From Bacteroidales bacterium (GTDB lineage Bacteria; Bacteroidota; Bacteroidia; Bacteroidales; PXBB01), in the NCBI GenBank assembly GCA_028698995.1, contig JAQVVM010000021.1, positions 1 to 64,000 of the forward strand: a stretch of DNA of 64,000 nt. Reading direction: 5' to 3'. Positions 7,536 through 17,355 of the stretch are shown here, piece by piece (positions within the stretch are counted from its first letter, which is position 1; every line of letters begins with the position of its first letter). The translations under genes and the position numbers were made by a program. Below the pieces are notes generated by a model. The model was not told the DNA's origin. It did no database searches and saw only the letters and a list, made by a program, of their open reading frames with translations.

Positions 7536-9059
7536 ATGACAGTTATATTAACAGGAAAAAACCTAACCATTGAAGATGTGGTTAAAGTAGCGCGTTATGG
7601 CGAAAAAGTTGAACTTCACCCTGAAGCATTAGAGCGTATTAAGGTATGCAGGGCCATGCTTGAAAGAAAAATCATTGCAAAAGAAATAATGTATGGTGTA
7701 AACACAGGGATTGGGGAGTTTTCTGAGATTGTATTGAACGATGAACAAGTAAAAGAATTTCAGAAATATCTGATCTACAATCATGCTGCCGGCATTGGAG
7801 AAGCAGTTCCTTTAGAACAGGTAAGAGGAGCCATGCTTGGAAGAATTAATGTTCATGCAAATGGTAATTCAGGTTGCAGACCTGAGATTACACAAACTTT
7901 TGTCGAGATGCTTAACAGGGGGGTTACTCCTTATGTTTGCAACAAAGGTTCTGTTGGTGCTTGTGGTGATTTAGCACCCATGTCGCAAATTGCACTTTTA
8001 ATGATGGGTGAAGGTCATGCTTATTATAATGGTGAATTTATGTCGGGCAAAGAAGCTTTTGAAAAAGCAGGAATTCCTATCCCCGGTCTTCAGGCACGCG
8101 ATGGTCTGGCTTCCATTAACGGTTCTAACCTTCTGACAGCCATGAGTGCCATCCACTTGTACGACATGAACAGATTTTTAAAACAAGCAGAAATTGCTGC
8201 TGCCATGTCATTAGAAGCATTGTTAGCCAATACCAAACCATACGATGTCAGATTGCATCAACTTCGCGGATTTCCTGGTGCTGTTCGCAGCTCTGTGGCA
8301 ATTAAAAAATGCCTTGAAGAAAGCGATTTAATGACAGGAAAATTAAAAATAAAAGTTCAGGATGCTTATTCAATGCGTTCAACACCACAAGTTATAGGTG
8401 CTGCTCACGATGCCATTCTTCATGCCCGCAAACAAGTTGAAATAGAACTTAATGGTGTTGGTGATAATCCTATTTTCTTACCTGAGGATAATTTAACACT
8501 AACCGGAGCCAACTTCCAAGGCACTCCTGTCAGTTTGCCAATGGATATGGCCGGCATTGCTGTTACAATGGTTTGCGTCTTATCCGAAAGAAGGTTGAAC
8601 AGACTTTTAAATCCTGCTCTAAGCGTTGGTCTTCCTGCTTTCCTTACAAAAGGTGCCGGAATGTTCTCAGGACTAATGCTGAGCCAATATACTGCCGATA
8701 TGCAAATCGTTGAGCAAAGGATTCTTTCCGTACCAGCTTCAATTCAATCTATTCCTGCTGCCGCCGATCAGGAAGATTTTGTATCAATGGGTATGAACAC
8801 AGCTCTAAAAAATTGTCAGATTCTGGACAACGCTTATGGAATTTTAGGAATAGAATTCATGGCTGCAGCTCAGGCTCTCGATATCAGGGAACACAAAGCG
8901 GGCAAAGGTGTACAGATGGCAAAAGATGTGATTAGAAAATATGTTGAGTTTCTTGACATTGACCGTCCTCTTTATCCCGACCATAACAAAATGAAAGCCT
9001 TGGTAAAATCCTGCGAAATTCTGGAAGAAGTTGAGAATTGTATTGGTTCTCTTGAATAG
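7536..9059 (+). CDS. hutH: Histidine ammonia-lyase-like aromatic amino acid lyase with an Ala-Cys-Gly cofactor triad
   Basis: This 507-residue protein belongs to the MIO-dependent ammonia-lyase family, which eliminates ammonia from L-histidine (urocanate) or another aromatic amino acid. YGVNTGIGEF carries the catalytic Tyr53. YNHAAGIGE places His83 where histidine lyases have it, and QEDFVSMG matches the C-terminal active-site loop. The self-cyclising triad is normally Ala-Ser-Gly; here residues 142-144 are Ala-Cys-Gly (GSVGACGDLAP, TGT codon at 7962-7964). Length and all other motifs look intact, so the enzyme is probably functional. No hutU, hutI or hutG/ftcD lies beside it. It is a single-gene unit with a terminator at 9083-9114. 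Substrate assignment to histidine is likely but not certain. Confidence 0.85.
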   Translation: MTVILTGKNLTIEDVVKVARYGEKVELHPEALERIKVCRAMLERKIIAKEIMYGVNTGIGEFSEIVLNDEQVKEFQKYLIYNHAAGIGEAVPLEQVRGAMLGRINVHANGNSGCRPEITQTFVEMLNRGVTPYVCNKGSVGACGDLAPMSQIALLMMGEGHAYYNGEFMSGKEAFEKAGIPIPGLQARDGLASINGSNLLTAMSAIHLYDMNRFLKQAEIAAAMSLEALLANTKPYDVRLHQLRGFPGAVRSSVAIKKCLEESDLMTGKLKIKVQDAYSMRSTPQVIGAAHDAILHARKQVEIELNGVGDNPIFLPEDNLTLTGANFQGTPVSLPMDMAGIAVTMVCVLSERRLNRLLNPALSVGLPAFLTKGAGMFSGLMLSQYTADMQIVEQRILSVPASIQSIPAAADQEDFVSMGMNTALKNCQILDNAYGILGIEFMAAAQALDIREHKAGKGVQMAKDVIRKYVEFLDIDRPLYPDHNKMKALVKSCEILEEVENCIGSLE

Positions 9060-9082
9060 ACTAAAACCCAATATCTAAAATT

Positions 9083-9114
9083 AAGGCAGTATGAAATTAC
9101 GTGCTGCCTTTTTT
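9083..9114 (+). terminator. Terminator after the ammonia-lyase gene
   Basis: AAGGCAG (9083-9089) pairs with CTGCCTT (9104-9110) and is followed by a T-run. It lies 24 bp after the lyase stop codon. Confidence 0.7.
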
Positions 9115-9117
9115 ATA

Positions 9118-9154
9118 AAAAAAATCCCCTGAAAACTCAGGGGATCTTTTTTTT
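9118..9154 (-). terminator. Bidirectional terminator after the T9SS cargo gene
   Basis: ATCCCCTGA (9124-9132) and TCAGGGGAT (9137-9145) form a 9-bp stem with a 4-base loop, flanked by A-runs on one side and T-runs on the other. It lies between convergent genes and serves mainly the minus-strand gene ending at 9173. Confidence 0.85.
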
Positions 9155-9172
9155 AAAATATTCATTCAGTTA

Positions 9173-10060
9173 CTATCTTGAAATAAGCATGGTTTTGGTT
9201 TGGCTTATATTGCCACTTTTCATATTATACATATACATGCCTGCAGGTAAATCATTTCCTGAGAAAGTATAAGAATTTAGACCTTCCTGAGCATCAATAT
9301 TTGTTTTGAAAACCTCAACACCAATAAGGTTGTAAACGCTGAATTCATAAATAGTATTTATGGGAGAAACAAAATCAATCAGAGTTGTTTTTGAGAATGG
9401 GTTAGGATAGTTTTGAACAGCTAAACTTGTAAAATCATTTTCGTCAAAACCAACAGGGGTATATTCAAAAGAAAGTTCATCAACCCAAAGAGTACTTCCA
9501 ACAACGTAACCACCACCAACAAGGTCGGAAGCAGCAATAATAATATTCAAAGAATCGGGAGTATCTGTAGAAGACCAAGTAATTTCCACTTCAAAAGGAG
9601 ACCAGGTAGAAACAGGCATCGGAGCAAGTAAAAGACCTTCACCAATAGTGTCGCGGGTTGTTCCCATCCATTTTGAAATACCGACACCAAAGAAAGCCTG
9701 ATCACCCATACCGGGAGTATATTTGTAAAAACCTTTCAATTTGGTTGGTCTGAAAGGAAATTGAATACCTCCGTTTATTGATTGGGTTGCAAGATCGAAT
9801 GTTCCCAATGTGATAAAACCTGGAATAGTTCCAACCAAAGAAGTTTTTGTTTCAATTTTCACAGATTTGCTGCCACTGTATGGAGCTCCGGTTTCTTCTG
9901 TAACTGTAGTTACAATACCTGTAACATTTGCGCAATCCCAGCTTGTGGGCTTGCCACCGGTCCAGTTTTCGAAACCATTGTTAGGAACTTGTTGTGCATA
10001 AAGAGAAACAAAAATGCCTGCAATAAGCAATGTAAATAATGTTGTAAAGATTTTTTTCAT
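9173..10060 (-). CDS. Secreted protein with T9SS type A sorting domain and PCMD-like carbohydrate-binding domain
   Basis: This 295-residue protein has an N-terminal signal peptide (MKKIFTTLFTLLIAGIFVSLYA). A beta-rich domain (residues about 25-205) begins VPNNGFENWTGGKPTSWD and contains GFYKYTPGMGDQAF, a pattern of the PCMD or related jelly-roll domains of Bacteroidota surface proteins. The last ~75 residues (NYPNPFSKTTLIDF to KTMLISR) are a T9SS type A sorting domain. The protein should therefore cross the outer membrane by the type IX system and be anchored or released there. The carbohydrate-binding role is inferred from the domain only. It stands alone between terminators and has its own -7 element upstream. 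Confidence 0.88.
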   Translation of the reverse strand: MKKIFTTLFTLLIAGIFVSLYAQQVPNNGFENWTGGKPTSWDCANVTGIVTTVTEETGAPYSGSKSVKIETKTSLVGTIPGFITLGTFDLATQSINGGIQFPFRPTKLKGFYKYTPGMGDQAFFGVGISKWMGTTRDTIGEGLLLAPMPVSTWSPFEVEITWSSTDTPDSLNIIIAASDLVGGGYVVGSTLWVDELSFEYTPVGFDENDFTSLAVQNYPNPFSKTTLIDFVSPINTIYEFSVYNLIGVEVFKTNIDAQEGLNSYTFSGNDLPAGMYMYNMKSGNISQTKTMLISR

Positions 10061-10097
10061 AATTATTAAATTTAGTGTTAAAAATTTTTTATTACCG

Positions 10098-10105
10098 CAA
10101 ATTTA
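10098..10105 (-). promoter_or_regulatory. Putative -7 element of the T9SS cargo gene at 9173-10060
   Basis: The minus strand reads TAAATTTG followed by C, an exact TAnnTTTG match. It gives a leader of about 30 nt before the ATG at 10060. Confidence 0.45.
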
Positions 10106-10164
10106 TAAAAAATTTAAAACAGGTTTTTTATTTTGAAAAAATATATTGTATTTTCAAAAACTCT

Positions 10165-10392
10165 TTAACTATTATTTTCGCCATCCACTATATAATCAGG
10201 ATGGTTTGTTTTCTTTTCCTTGCGTTCTTTAATTATTTTTCTGATAAAGTTAATTGAATAAAGAACTACAAGAATAAATAACATCAATGCAATAAATGCA
10301 AGGTAGAAAAGAATGGCATCGCTTCCACTGCCTGTTCCTGCATAGACAAAATAAAATGAAAGCAAAAAGGGAAATAATAATATTTTTTTCAT
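10165..10392 (-). CDS. Small exported or membrane protein of unknown function
   Basis: This 75-residue protein starts MKKILLFPFLLSFYFVYAG, which reads as a signal peptide. A Gly/Ser spacer follows, then a strong membrane helix (about residues 26-50) and a basic, charged tail ending DGENNS. The predicted topology is one membrane helix with the lysine-rich tail in the cytoplasm. An exact -7 motif lies 38 bp upstream and the start context is typical, so I consider it a real gene. I do not recognise a family, and the neighbours (T9SS cargo, esterase) give no clear hint. Confidence 0.6.
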   Translation of the reverse strand: MKKILLFPFLLSFYFVYAGTGSGSDAILFYLAFIALMLFILVVLYSINFIRKIIKERKEKKTNHPDYIVDGENNS

Positions 10393-10429
10393 CGGATTTT
10401 TATTTAGTTGACAGATTTTACAATTTCTT

Positions 10430-10437
10430 CAAAATTA
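10430..10437 (-). promoter_or_regulatory. Putative -7 element of the small membrane protein gene
   Basis: The minus strand reads TAATTTTG, an exact match to TAnnTTTG, about 38 bp upstream of the ATG at 10392. Confidence 0.4.
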
Positions 10438-10452
10438 ATTCATTTGTTTTAA

Positions 10453-11448
10453 CTATATATCATTAAAAATTTCTGAAACTTTTAACATAACATCTTGCGA
10501 CTCCTTTAAACCCTTTACTATAACCCAGTCATGAAACATGTCAGGATACTCAAAATAGTTAAAACTGTTATTATGATTTCTCAACAACTGTTTAAGTTTT
10601 TGACAATCTGCATACAACAAGTCGTTTGTGCCTATAAAAATAGAGATTCTGTTTATTCCTGAGAAGTTTCCATAAATTGGACTTACCCGATAGTCTTTAA
10701 CATCTAGGTCTCCGGCATATTTTTTCCCTGCATTTTTAAGCCCTCTAATACTTAATATTTTATCCTCTTTATCTAACTTCTCTATGTCGGGATTGCTCAT
10801 AGAGACATCTAACCAGGGAGAAAAAACAATGATTTCATCAGGTTGTTTTATATTCTCTGTTTTTAAATATTGTGCAAATCCAATTGCCAAACCACCACCG
10901 GCTGAATCTCCCATAAAAACAATCCGTTTTGTAGGATTATTTGTTGCCAGATTCAAATATAATGTTTTAATGAAACTATAAGTTTCTATGCAATTTGCTT
11001 GGGGTGCCAACGGATAGTCGGGAATAACCACAGTAGCCTTTGTCCTTCTGATTAGCTGCTCTATAAGTAACCAGTGCGGCAAGGCAATATTTCGCATGTA
11101 GGAACCCCCATGTAAATATAGAATTACAATGTCAGATTCATTATTAATGGGAGAAATAGCCCAAACCTTCCTGCCGTTTTGTTCATTTTCTATAACATTA
11201 TAGTTGTTCAGCAATGATCTTGGTATCTTTGCCGGTCCATTTTTAAAACTATTTTTCATCACTTTTCTTTCCATATTTTCTTTCATTCGAAACAAACACA
11301 TGGCCGATTGAATAAGCTTTGATTGAAAACTTGGTGCAATGTTATGACGATAATCTATTTGGTGCATTTCCATTTCAACAAATTGTTGTGCATGACAGAT
11401 ATTAATAAAAGTTAGAGACGAAATTATCAGTGTTAAAATTTTCATCAA
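10453..11448 (-). CDS. Exported alpha/beta hydrolase, hormone-sensitive lipase (HSL) family esterase
   Basis: This 331-residue protein has a signal peptide (about 20 residues, ending CHA). It has the HSL-family oxyanion motif HGG in YLHGGSYMRN and the nucleophile elbow GDSAGGG. The catalytic acid lies near TNDLLYADC and the catalytic His in FHDW, so the full catalytic set is present. Such enzymes hydrolyse short acyl esters. With a signal peptide it should act in the periplasm or envelope, for instance deacetylating sugars, but the substrate cannot be read. It is a monocistronic gene with an exact -7 motif about 22 bp upstream of its ATG. Confidence 0.88.
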   Translation of the reverse strand: MMKILTLIISSLTFINICHAQQFVEMEMHQIDYRHNIAPSFQSKLIQSAMCLFRMKENMERKVMKNSFKNGPAKIPRSLLNNYNVIENEQNGRKVWAISPINNESDIVILYLHGGSYMRNIALPHWLLIEQLIRRTKATVVIPDYPLAPQANCIETYSFIKTLYLNLATNNPTKRIVFMGDSAGGGLAIGFAQYLKTENIKQPDEIIVFSPWLDVSMSNPDIEKLDKEDKILSIRGLKNAGKKYAGDLDVKDYRVSPIYGNFSGINRISIFIGTNDLLYADCQKLKQLLRNHNNSFNYFEYPDMFHDWVIVKGLKESQDVMLKVSEIFNDI

Positions 11449-11469
11449 GTATAAGATTATTCAAGTAAC

Positions 11470-11477
11470 CAAATTTA
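11470..11477 (-). promoter_or_regulatory. Putative -7 element of the esterase gene
   Basis: The minus strand reads TAAATTTG, an exact TAnnTTTG match about 22 bp upstream of the start codon at 11448. Confidence 0.45.
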
Positions 11478-11646
11478 AAAAATTTTAACCATGTTTTCAA
11501 TCTTTAAAAATATTATTTTATTAAAGCTCACCTTGCTCCTTCTTGAAACGTAATTATTAATAAATTTGTTTAACCCATATTCAGCAGAAGAAAATGCTGA
11601 ATCGATAAAGATTTATTTCCAATGCTTTTCAAAAAAACCATTGGAT

Positions 11647-11685
11647 AAATCATATCGGGGTTACCCTCATGGAATCATTAGTTCG
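11647..11685 (+). repeat. Degenerate dispersed repeat, copy 1
   Basis: These 39 bases match 36270-36308 without gaps at 31 of 39 positions (core ACCCTCATG, ends AAATCATAT and TTCG). Read in frame, both copies give related peptides (KSYRGYPHGIISS here, KSYCSHPHEIIDS there). They look like eroded remnants of the same, probably once-coding, element. Confidence 0.5.
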
Positions 11686-11895
11686 GATTTAATCAAAAAT
11701 TATTTTTACTTATGGAAAATAATTATTTACACATTTATTTTGTTCAAAATAAGAATAATATTAAACGCAATTAAATTATATTTTCTTTTCATATCAATAT
11801 TTTTCGAAGGCTATAAATAATGTCTTGCCAAAAAAATTTAATTTGTAGTTCACCTTTTAATTGATGGCAGATATAAAGTAACAGGCAGGTCAATT

Positions 11896-12852
11896 TCAGA
11901 AAATTGCGTTATCCCTATTGTTTGCATTAAGGATGCTTAAGGCATTTTCTTTGTCTTTCGATAATTGTTGCTTTAGCATATCTATATTCTCAAACCTGAT
12001 TTCATCCCTCATTTTTTCAATCAGAAAAACCTGCATGGTCTCATTATATAGGTAAGATGAAAAATCAAAGATATGCACTTCCGGGATCAGATTATCTTCG
12101 GAGGTTATGGTAGGTTTTTTTCCAAAATTCATCATCCCTTGGTAGAAATTGTCTTTGTATTTTACTTTTACAGCATATACACCCTGCCCCGGCAGAATTT
12201 TATTAGTATCTTGAACAAAAAGGTTGGCAGTTGGAAACCCAATATTTCTGCCTACCTTCATGCCTTCTACTACAGTTGCTGTAAGACAAAAATAGTCACC
12301 AAGCATGATGTTGGCACTTTTAACATCGCCACTTAGTAAAGCATTTCTAATTTTTGTAGAACTTACGTCAATGCCTTTAATGTCGTAGGTGTTTACATAA
12401 GAAATACCAAAACCATATTTTTGAGACAACTCGCTGATGGCCTCTGATGTACCTTGACGATTATGCCCCAATTGATGATCTTTACCGAACACAAAATGTT
12501 TTAAAGCCAGCTTTCTGAGCAGAATATTTTCAACAAATTCTTTATATGATAATTTCGAAAATTCTAAATTAAACGGAATCACAACAAGGTTATCAATTCC
12601 AATTTGCTTGATTTTTTCATACTTTTCTTCTTCGGTATCAATCAATTTCAGATCACTTTTTCCCTGATTAAGGACAATGCGTGGATGTGGAGAAAAAGTC
12701 ACAACCACACTCTGGCAATGGTTCCTTTCGGCTGTTTCTTTTAATTTGTTGAGTACCTGTCTGTGTCCGATATGCACCCCGTCATAAGTTCCTACGGTTA
12801 CCGCTGTGCACTTTGGCAAGTCAATCTCATTAATGTTTCTGAATAATTTCAT
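11896..12852 (-). CDS. ribF: Bifunctional riboflavin kinase / FAD synthetase
   Basis: This 318-residue enzyme makes FMN from riboflavin and FAD from FMN in the cytoplasm. The N-terminal adenylyltransferase domain shows GTYDGVHIGHRQVL, TFSPHPRIVL, FGKDHQLGHNRQG and SSTKIRNALLSGDV. The C-terminal kinase domain shows GRNIGFPTANL, LPGQGVYAVKV and EVHIFDF. Length is normal for the family. It has its own -7 element and is divergent from atpD. FMN and FAD supply is needed by the nearby Rnf complex, although nothing suggests shared regulation. Confidence 0.96.
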   Translation of the reverse strand: MKLFRNINEIDLPKCTAVTVGTYDGVHIGHRQVLNKLKETAERNHCQSVVVTFSPHPRIVLNQGKSDLKLIDTEEEKYEKIKQIGIDNLVVIPFNLEFSKLSYKEFVENILLRKLALKHFVFGKDHQLGHNRQGTSEAISELSQKYGFGISYVNTYDIKGIDVSSTKIRNALLSGDVKSANIMLGDYFCLTATVVEGMKVGRNIGFPTANLFVQDTNKILPGQGVYAVKVKYKDNFYQGMMNFGKKPTITSEDNLIPEVHIFDFSSYLYNETMQVFLIEKMRDEIRFENIDMLKQQLSKDKENALSILNANNRDNAIF

Positions 12853-12889
12853 ATGGGGTAATATGCCCTAAAAAATCAATTTATGGAAG

Positions 12890-12897
12890 CAAAAGTA
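12890..12897 (-). promoter_or_regulatory. Putative -7 element of ribF
   Basis: The minus strand reads TACTTTTG followed by C, matching TAnnTTTG, about 38 bp upstream of the ribF ATG. The divergent atpD has a 7-of-8 match (TATTTTCG) at 12962-12969 on the plus strand. Confidence 0.45.
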
Positions 12898-13015
12898 ATG
12901 GAAGGAAATGAAATAAAAAGTATTTTCTTAAAAACTTTAGTAAATATAATTTAAAATATTGTATTTTCGTTGTCTCATTTTTTAATGCAAAATCATTATT
13001 AATAAAACATTTTAA

Positions 13016-14524
<1,509 letters not shown>

Positions 14525-14532
14525 TAAATATT

Positions 14533-14769
14533 ATGCATCTTGAAATTATTTCTCCTGAAAATCAAATTTTCTCAGACTCTGTAAAATTAGTTCAGGTTCC
14601 GGGTACTCAAAGTCCTTTTACAATTTTAAAAAACCACACAGCCATTATTTCTACCATTCAAAAAGGTCAGGTGCGTGTTGTTGACGAAACGGATAAAACA
14701 TTTCTGTTTGATGTAAAAGGAGGAATCGTTGAAGTCCTGAATAATAATATTATTATCCTTGCTGATTAA
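14533..14769 (+). CDS. atpC: F1Fo ATP synthase epsilon subunit, short form
   Basis: This 78-residue protein covers only the N-terminal beta-sandwich of epsilon (LEIISPENQIFSDSVKLVQVPG, with FTILKNHTAIIS and the final EVLNNNIIILAD). The C-terminal helical hairpin, which can inhibit ATP hydrolysis in other bacteria, is absent. Such short epsilon subunits are usual in this phylum, so I read it as complete and not truncated. It is co-transcribed with atpD (8-bp gap). Confidence 0.93.
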   Translation: MHLEIISPENQIFSDSVKLVQVPGTQSPFTILKNHTAIISTIQKGQVRVVDETDKTFLFDVKGGIVEVLNNNIIILAD

Positions 14770-14805
14770 AAATGAACCTTATTCGTTAATAAAAATTTTC
14801 TAAAA

Positions 14806-16449
14806 ATGAAAAGAATACTTTTTTCAGGCTTTTTAATTGTATTATCTAGCCTGCTATTTCAGGCTTGTAACAACAAACCAAAGGAAGAACAAAAAGAGGA
14901 AGATCCTATGGAACTATTAGTAAACAAATACAAAACAGTTGAATTAACAACAGATCTATCATGGCTTTCACCCAAAGAAAGAGAGATTATTGCTATTCTT
15001 ATAGATGTTGCAGACATCATGGATGAGATCTTCTGGATGCAATCGTATGGGGATAAAGAAGAATTATTAGCCTCCCTAAATAATGAGTTTGCACGTCAGT
15101 TTGTCATGATTAATTATGGTCCATGGGACAGGTTGGATGGCAATAAGCCTTTTATCGAAGGTATTGGTGAAAAATTTGCCGGTTCTCAGTTTTACCCTGT
15201 AGATATGACAGTTGAAGAATTTGAAGCTTGGAACAATCCCGATAAAAAAAGCCTCTACACTGTTATCAGACGTGATGAAAATGGTGGTCTTATAGCTGTG
15301 CCTTACAGCGAAGCCTACAAGGAACAACACAAGAAAGCTGCCGCTTTAATGCTTGAAGCTGCCGCTCTTGCTGAAGACAGCGGTTTAAAAAAATATCTTG
15401 AATTAAGAGCAGACGCACTCCTTACAAATAATTATCAAGCCAGTGACTTTGCATGGATGCAAATGAAAACTTCCAATATTGATTTTATTGCAGGACCCAT
15501 TGAAAATTACGAAGACGGGATGTTTGGCTACAAAGCGGCTCACGAATCTTTTATTCTTGTTAAAGACCCCGAATGGAGTGCCAAACTCGTTAAGTACAAT
15601 GCCATGTTGCCTGCACTGCAGGCAGGACTTCCTGTTGACGCAAAATATAAACGAGAAAGACCAGGAAGTGATGCAGACATGAATGTTTATGATGCCATTT
15701 ATTATGCCGGTGATTGCAACGCAGGCAGCAAAACAATTGCCATAAACCTCCCCAATGATCCGGAAGTTCAGCTCAGGGTAGGAAGCAGAAAACTTCAACT
15801 AAAGAATGCCATGAAAGCTAAATTTGAAAGCATTTTAGTTCCTATTGCAAACATACTTATTCATGAAAGCCAAAGAAATTATATCTCTTTTGATGCATTC
15901 TTTGAAAATACAACTTTTCATGAAGTCGCTCATGGCATGGGTGTTAAAAACACTATCAACGGCAAAGGAACAGCACGTGAAGCACTTAAAGACTACTATT
16001 CCACAATAGAAGAAGCCAAAGCCGATATAATGGGGTTATACCTTGTCACAAAACTGTATGAAATGGGCGAAATTACAAGTGGTGAAATCATGAATAATTA
16101 TGTTACTTATTTTGCCGGCATTTTCCGTTCATGCCGTTTTGGTGCATCAAGTGCACATGGCAAAGCCAATATGTTAACCCTTAAATATTTCGAAAAAAAT
16201 GATGCTTATGAGTATCAGGATAATGGAACATATCTCGTCAATTTTGAAAAAATGAAGGAAGCAGTGGTTTCATTAATGAGTAAAATTCTTGTTATTCAGG
16301 GAGATGGCAATTACGAAGAGCTTAAAGCTTGGGTTGATGCTGACGGTATTATGAATGAAGATTTGCAAAGCGACCTAGATAGAGTCAACGAAACAGGCCT
16401 GCCGGTTGATATTGTTTTCGTAAAAGGGAAAAGCGTACTGGGATTGTAA
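14806..16449 (+). CDS. Lipoprotein of the dipeptidyl-peptidase III (M49)-like metalloprotein family
   Basis: This 547-residue protein has a lipoprotein signal peptide with a lipobox ending in QAC (Cys about residue 21) and an acidic linker. It should be anchored in the periplasm or outer membrane. A zinc-type motif HEVAH lies at residues 372-376 and the acidic partner motif EEAKAD at 402-407, as in bacterial relatives of dipeptidyl peptidase III. In classical M49 enzymes the first motif is HEXXGH and the EECRAD motif lies further away, so this is the shorter branch of the family. The expected activity is a zinc-dependent peptidase or related hydrolase; the substrate is unknown. It follows atpC by 36 bp and may be read through from it. 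Confidence 0.75.
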   Translation: MKRILFSGFLIVLSSLLFQACNNKPKEEQKEEDPMELLVNKYKTVELTTDLSWLSPKEREIIAILIDVADIMDEIFWMQSYGDKEELLASLNNEFARQFVMINYGPWDRLDGNKPFIEGIGEKFAGSQFYPVDMTVEEFEAWNNPDKKSLYTVIRRDENGGLIAVPYSEAYKEQHKKAAALMLEAAALAEDSGLKKYLELRADALLTNNYQASDFAWMQMKTSNIDFIAGPIENYEDGMFGYKAAHESFILVKDPEWSAKLVKYNAMLPALQAGLPVDAKYKRERPGSDADMNVYDAIYYAGDCNAGSKTIAINLPNDPEVQLRVGSRKLQLKNAMKAKFESILVPIANILIHESQRNYISFDAFFENTTFHEVAHGMGVKNTINGKGTAREALKDYYSTIEEAKADIMGLYLVTKLYEMGEITSGEIMNNYVTYFAGIFRSCRFGASSAHGKANMLTLKYFEKNDAYEYQDNGTYLVNFEKMKEAVVSLMSKILVIQGDGNYEELKAWVDADGIMNEDLQSDLDRVNETGLPVDIVFVKGKSVLGL

Positions 16450-16459
16450 AGCTTCCAGA

Positions 16460-16495
16460 CAAAAAGACTGTATCAAGCTTTCTTTTTGGGTTTTA
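16460..16495 (+). terminator. Weak terminator after the M49-like gene
   Basis: CAAAAAGA (16460-16467) can pair with TCTTTTTG (16481-16488), followed by GGTTTTAA. The stem is A/T-rich and the tail short, so the call is tentative. Confidence 0.35.
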
Positions 16496-16612
16496 ACCGC
16501 TTTTCTTGCACATTCTCCAATTTATAAGATGCAATTTGGAAAAATCAGCACACTCCTTAAGGGTTAAGATAATAATGATTATTAGTCAAGCTGGCTTGAG
16601 ATAGCCCATTCA

Positions 16613-17041
16613 TTATCTCCTGTTTATTATCTGGGGTTGTTCATCTGTAATTTCACCAATTATTCTGAAAATATCAGGACTGTTTTTAGAATTTGACAAA
16701 ATTGTAACAGTACGACTTATTGTTTGAACTCTTGGTTGAATTTCAAACTCAATTTTTACAGTTCCTGATTGCCCCGGTAAAATGGGATGTTTGGGCCAGT
16801 CAATAATTCTTGTACCACAGCAACCCCTTACATTTGACAAGACTAAAGGTTGTGTTCCGGCGTTTGTAAACCCAATGTCAACTTTGCCTTCGGGCACATC
16901 ATCAATATAAACTTTGCCAAAATTATGATTTTCTTTATCAAATTTTAATAAGGCTTCACTATTGCTATTCTGAGCTTCCAGAATATGTGCATAAAAAAAT
17001 ACACAAGCAATCAGCATTAAAGATTTTAAAGGCATATTCAT
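16613..17041 (-). CDS. Exported DUF1573 protein
   Basis: This 142-residue protein has an N-terminal signal peptide (hydrophobic residues about 7-20, ending LEAQ). It carries one DUF1573 Ig-like domain: the sequence KFDKENHNFGKVYIDD is the typical entry strand, followed by FTNAGTQPLVLSNVRGCCG with a Cys pair and VTILSNSKNSPDIFRIIGE at the end. DUF1573 domains resemble ASPM-SPD-2-Hydin (ASH) Ig-like domains and are common in exported Bacteroidota proteins. The molecular role is not known. It is divergent from the rnf operon and convergent with the M49-like gene. Confidence 0.85.
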   Translation of the reverse strand: MNMPLKSLMLIACVFFYAHILEAQNSNSEALLKFDKENHNFGKVYIDDVPEGKVDIGFTNAGTQPLVLSNVRGCCGTRIIDWPKHPILPGQSGTVKIEFEIQPRVQTISRTVTILSNSKNSPDIFRIIGEITDEQPQIINRR

Positions 17042-17355
17042 AATTAATTATTTTTAAAAGAAATCCAAACTAACAAAAAAAATGCCAATTATAGTACAAC
17101 TGTCTTTGTTGAAACCAAAATTTAGAGTATTTCTAAATAGTTTATTTATATAACTGATAATTAAGTAATTGTATTAAAAAACACACAAAACAACCATCTT
17201 AAAATTGATTTATCTTGCTGATTTACAACAAAATAGGCAGACAAATAATTTTAATTAAAAATTACATTAAATATTTAATTTGTTTATATTTTTGCGCCAC
17301 ATCAGAGGTTATAAAAACAAGTTATATTTTTATTTAAACATAAATCCAAATCGAA
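17042..17355. other. Divergent intergenic region upstream of the rnf operon
   Basis: This 314-bp, very AT-rich region separates DUF1573 (minus) and rnfB (plus). It contains an exact -7 element for rnf at 17287-17294 and a 7-of-8 match (TTAGTTTG, minus strand, near 17066) for the DUF1573 gene. I see no other structure. Confidence 0.55.
17287..17294 (+). promoter_or_regulatory. Putative -7 element of the rnf operon
   Basis: TATTTTTG followed by CG is an exact TAnnTTTG match about 60 bp upstream of the rnfB GTG. Confidence 0.5.

Larger units (their letters stand above)
11449..11895. other. Intergenic stretch with a degenerate dispersed repeat
   Basis: This 447-bp AT-rich stretch lies between the esterase start and the ribF stop. 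It carries the esterase promoter and one copy (11647-11685) of a degenerate sequence that recurs at 36270-36308. An 84-codon open frame here has a composition unlike the neighbouring genes and I do not call it a gene. Confidence 0.55.

Noticed and set aside
7536-9059. A complete hut operon
   Set aside because: No urocanase, imidazolonepropionase or formiminoglutamate enzyme gene is adjacent; only the lyase is present.
11566-11820. 84-codon open frame on the plus strand
   Set aside because: AT-rich low-complexity translation with no signal or motif; it contains a decayed repeat and does not resemble the neighbouring genes.
14533-14769. atpC as a truncated gene
   Set aside because: The short epsilon form without the helical domain is normal in Bacteroidota, and the stop is followed by a normal gap.
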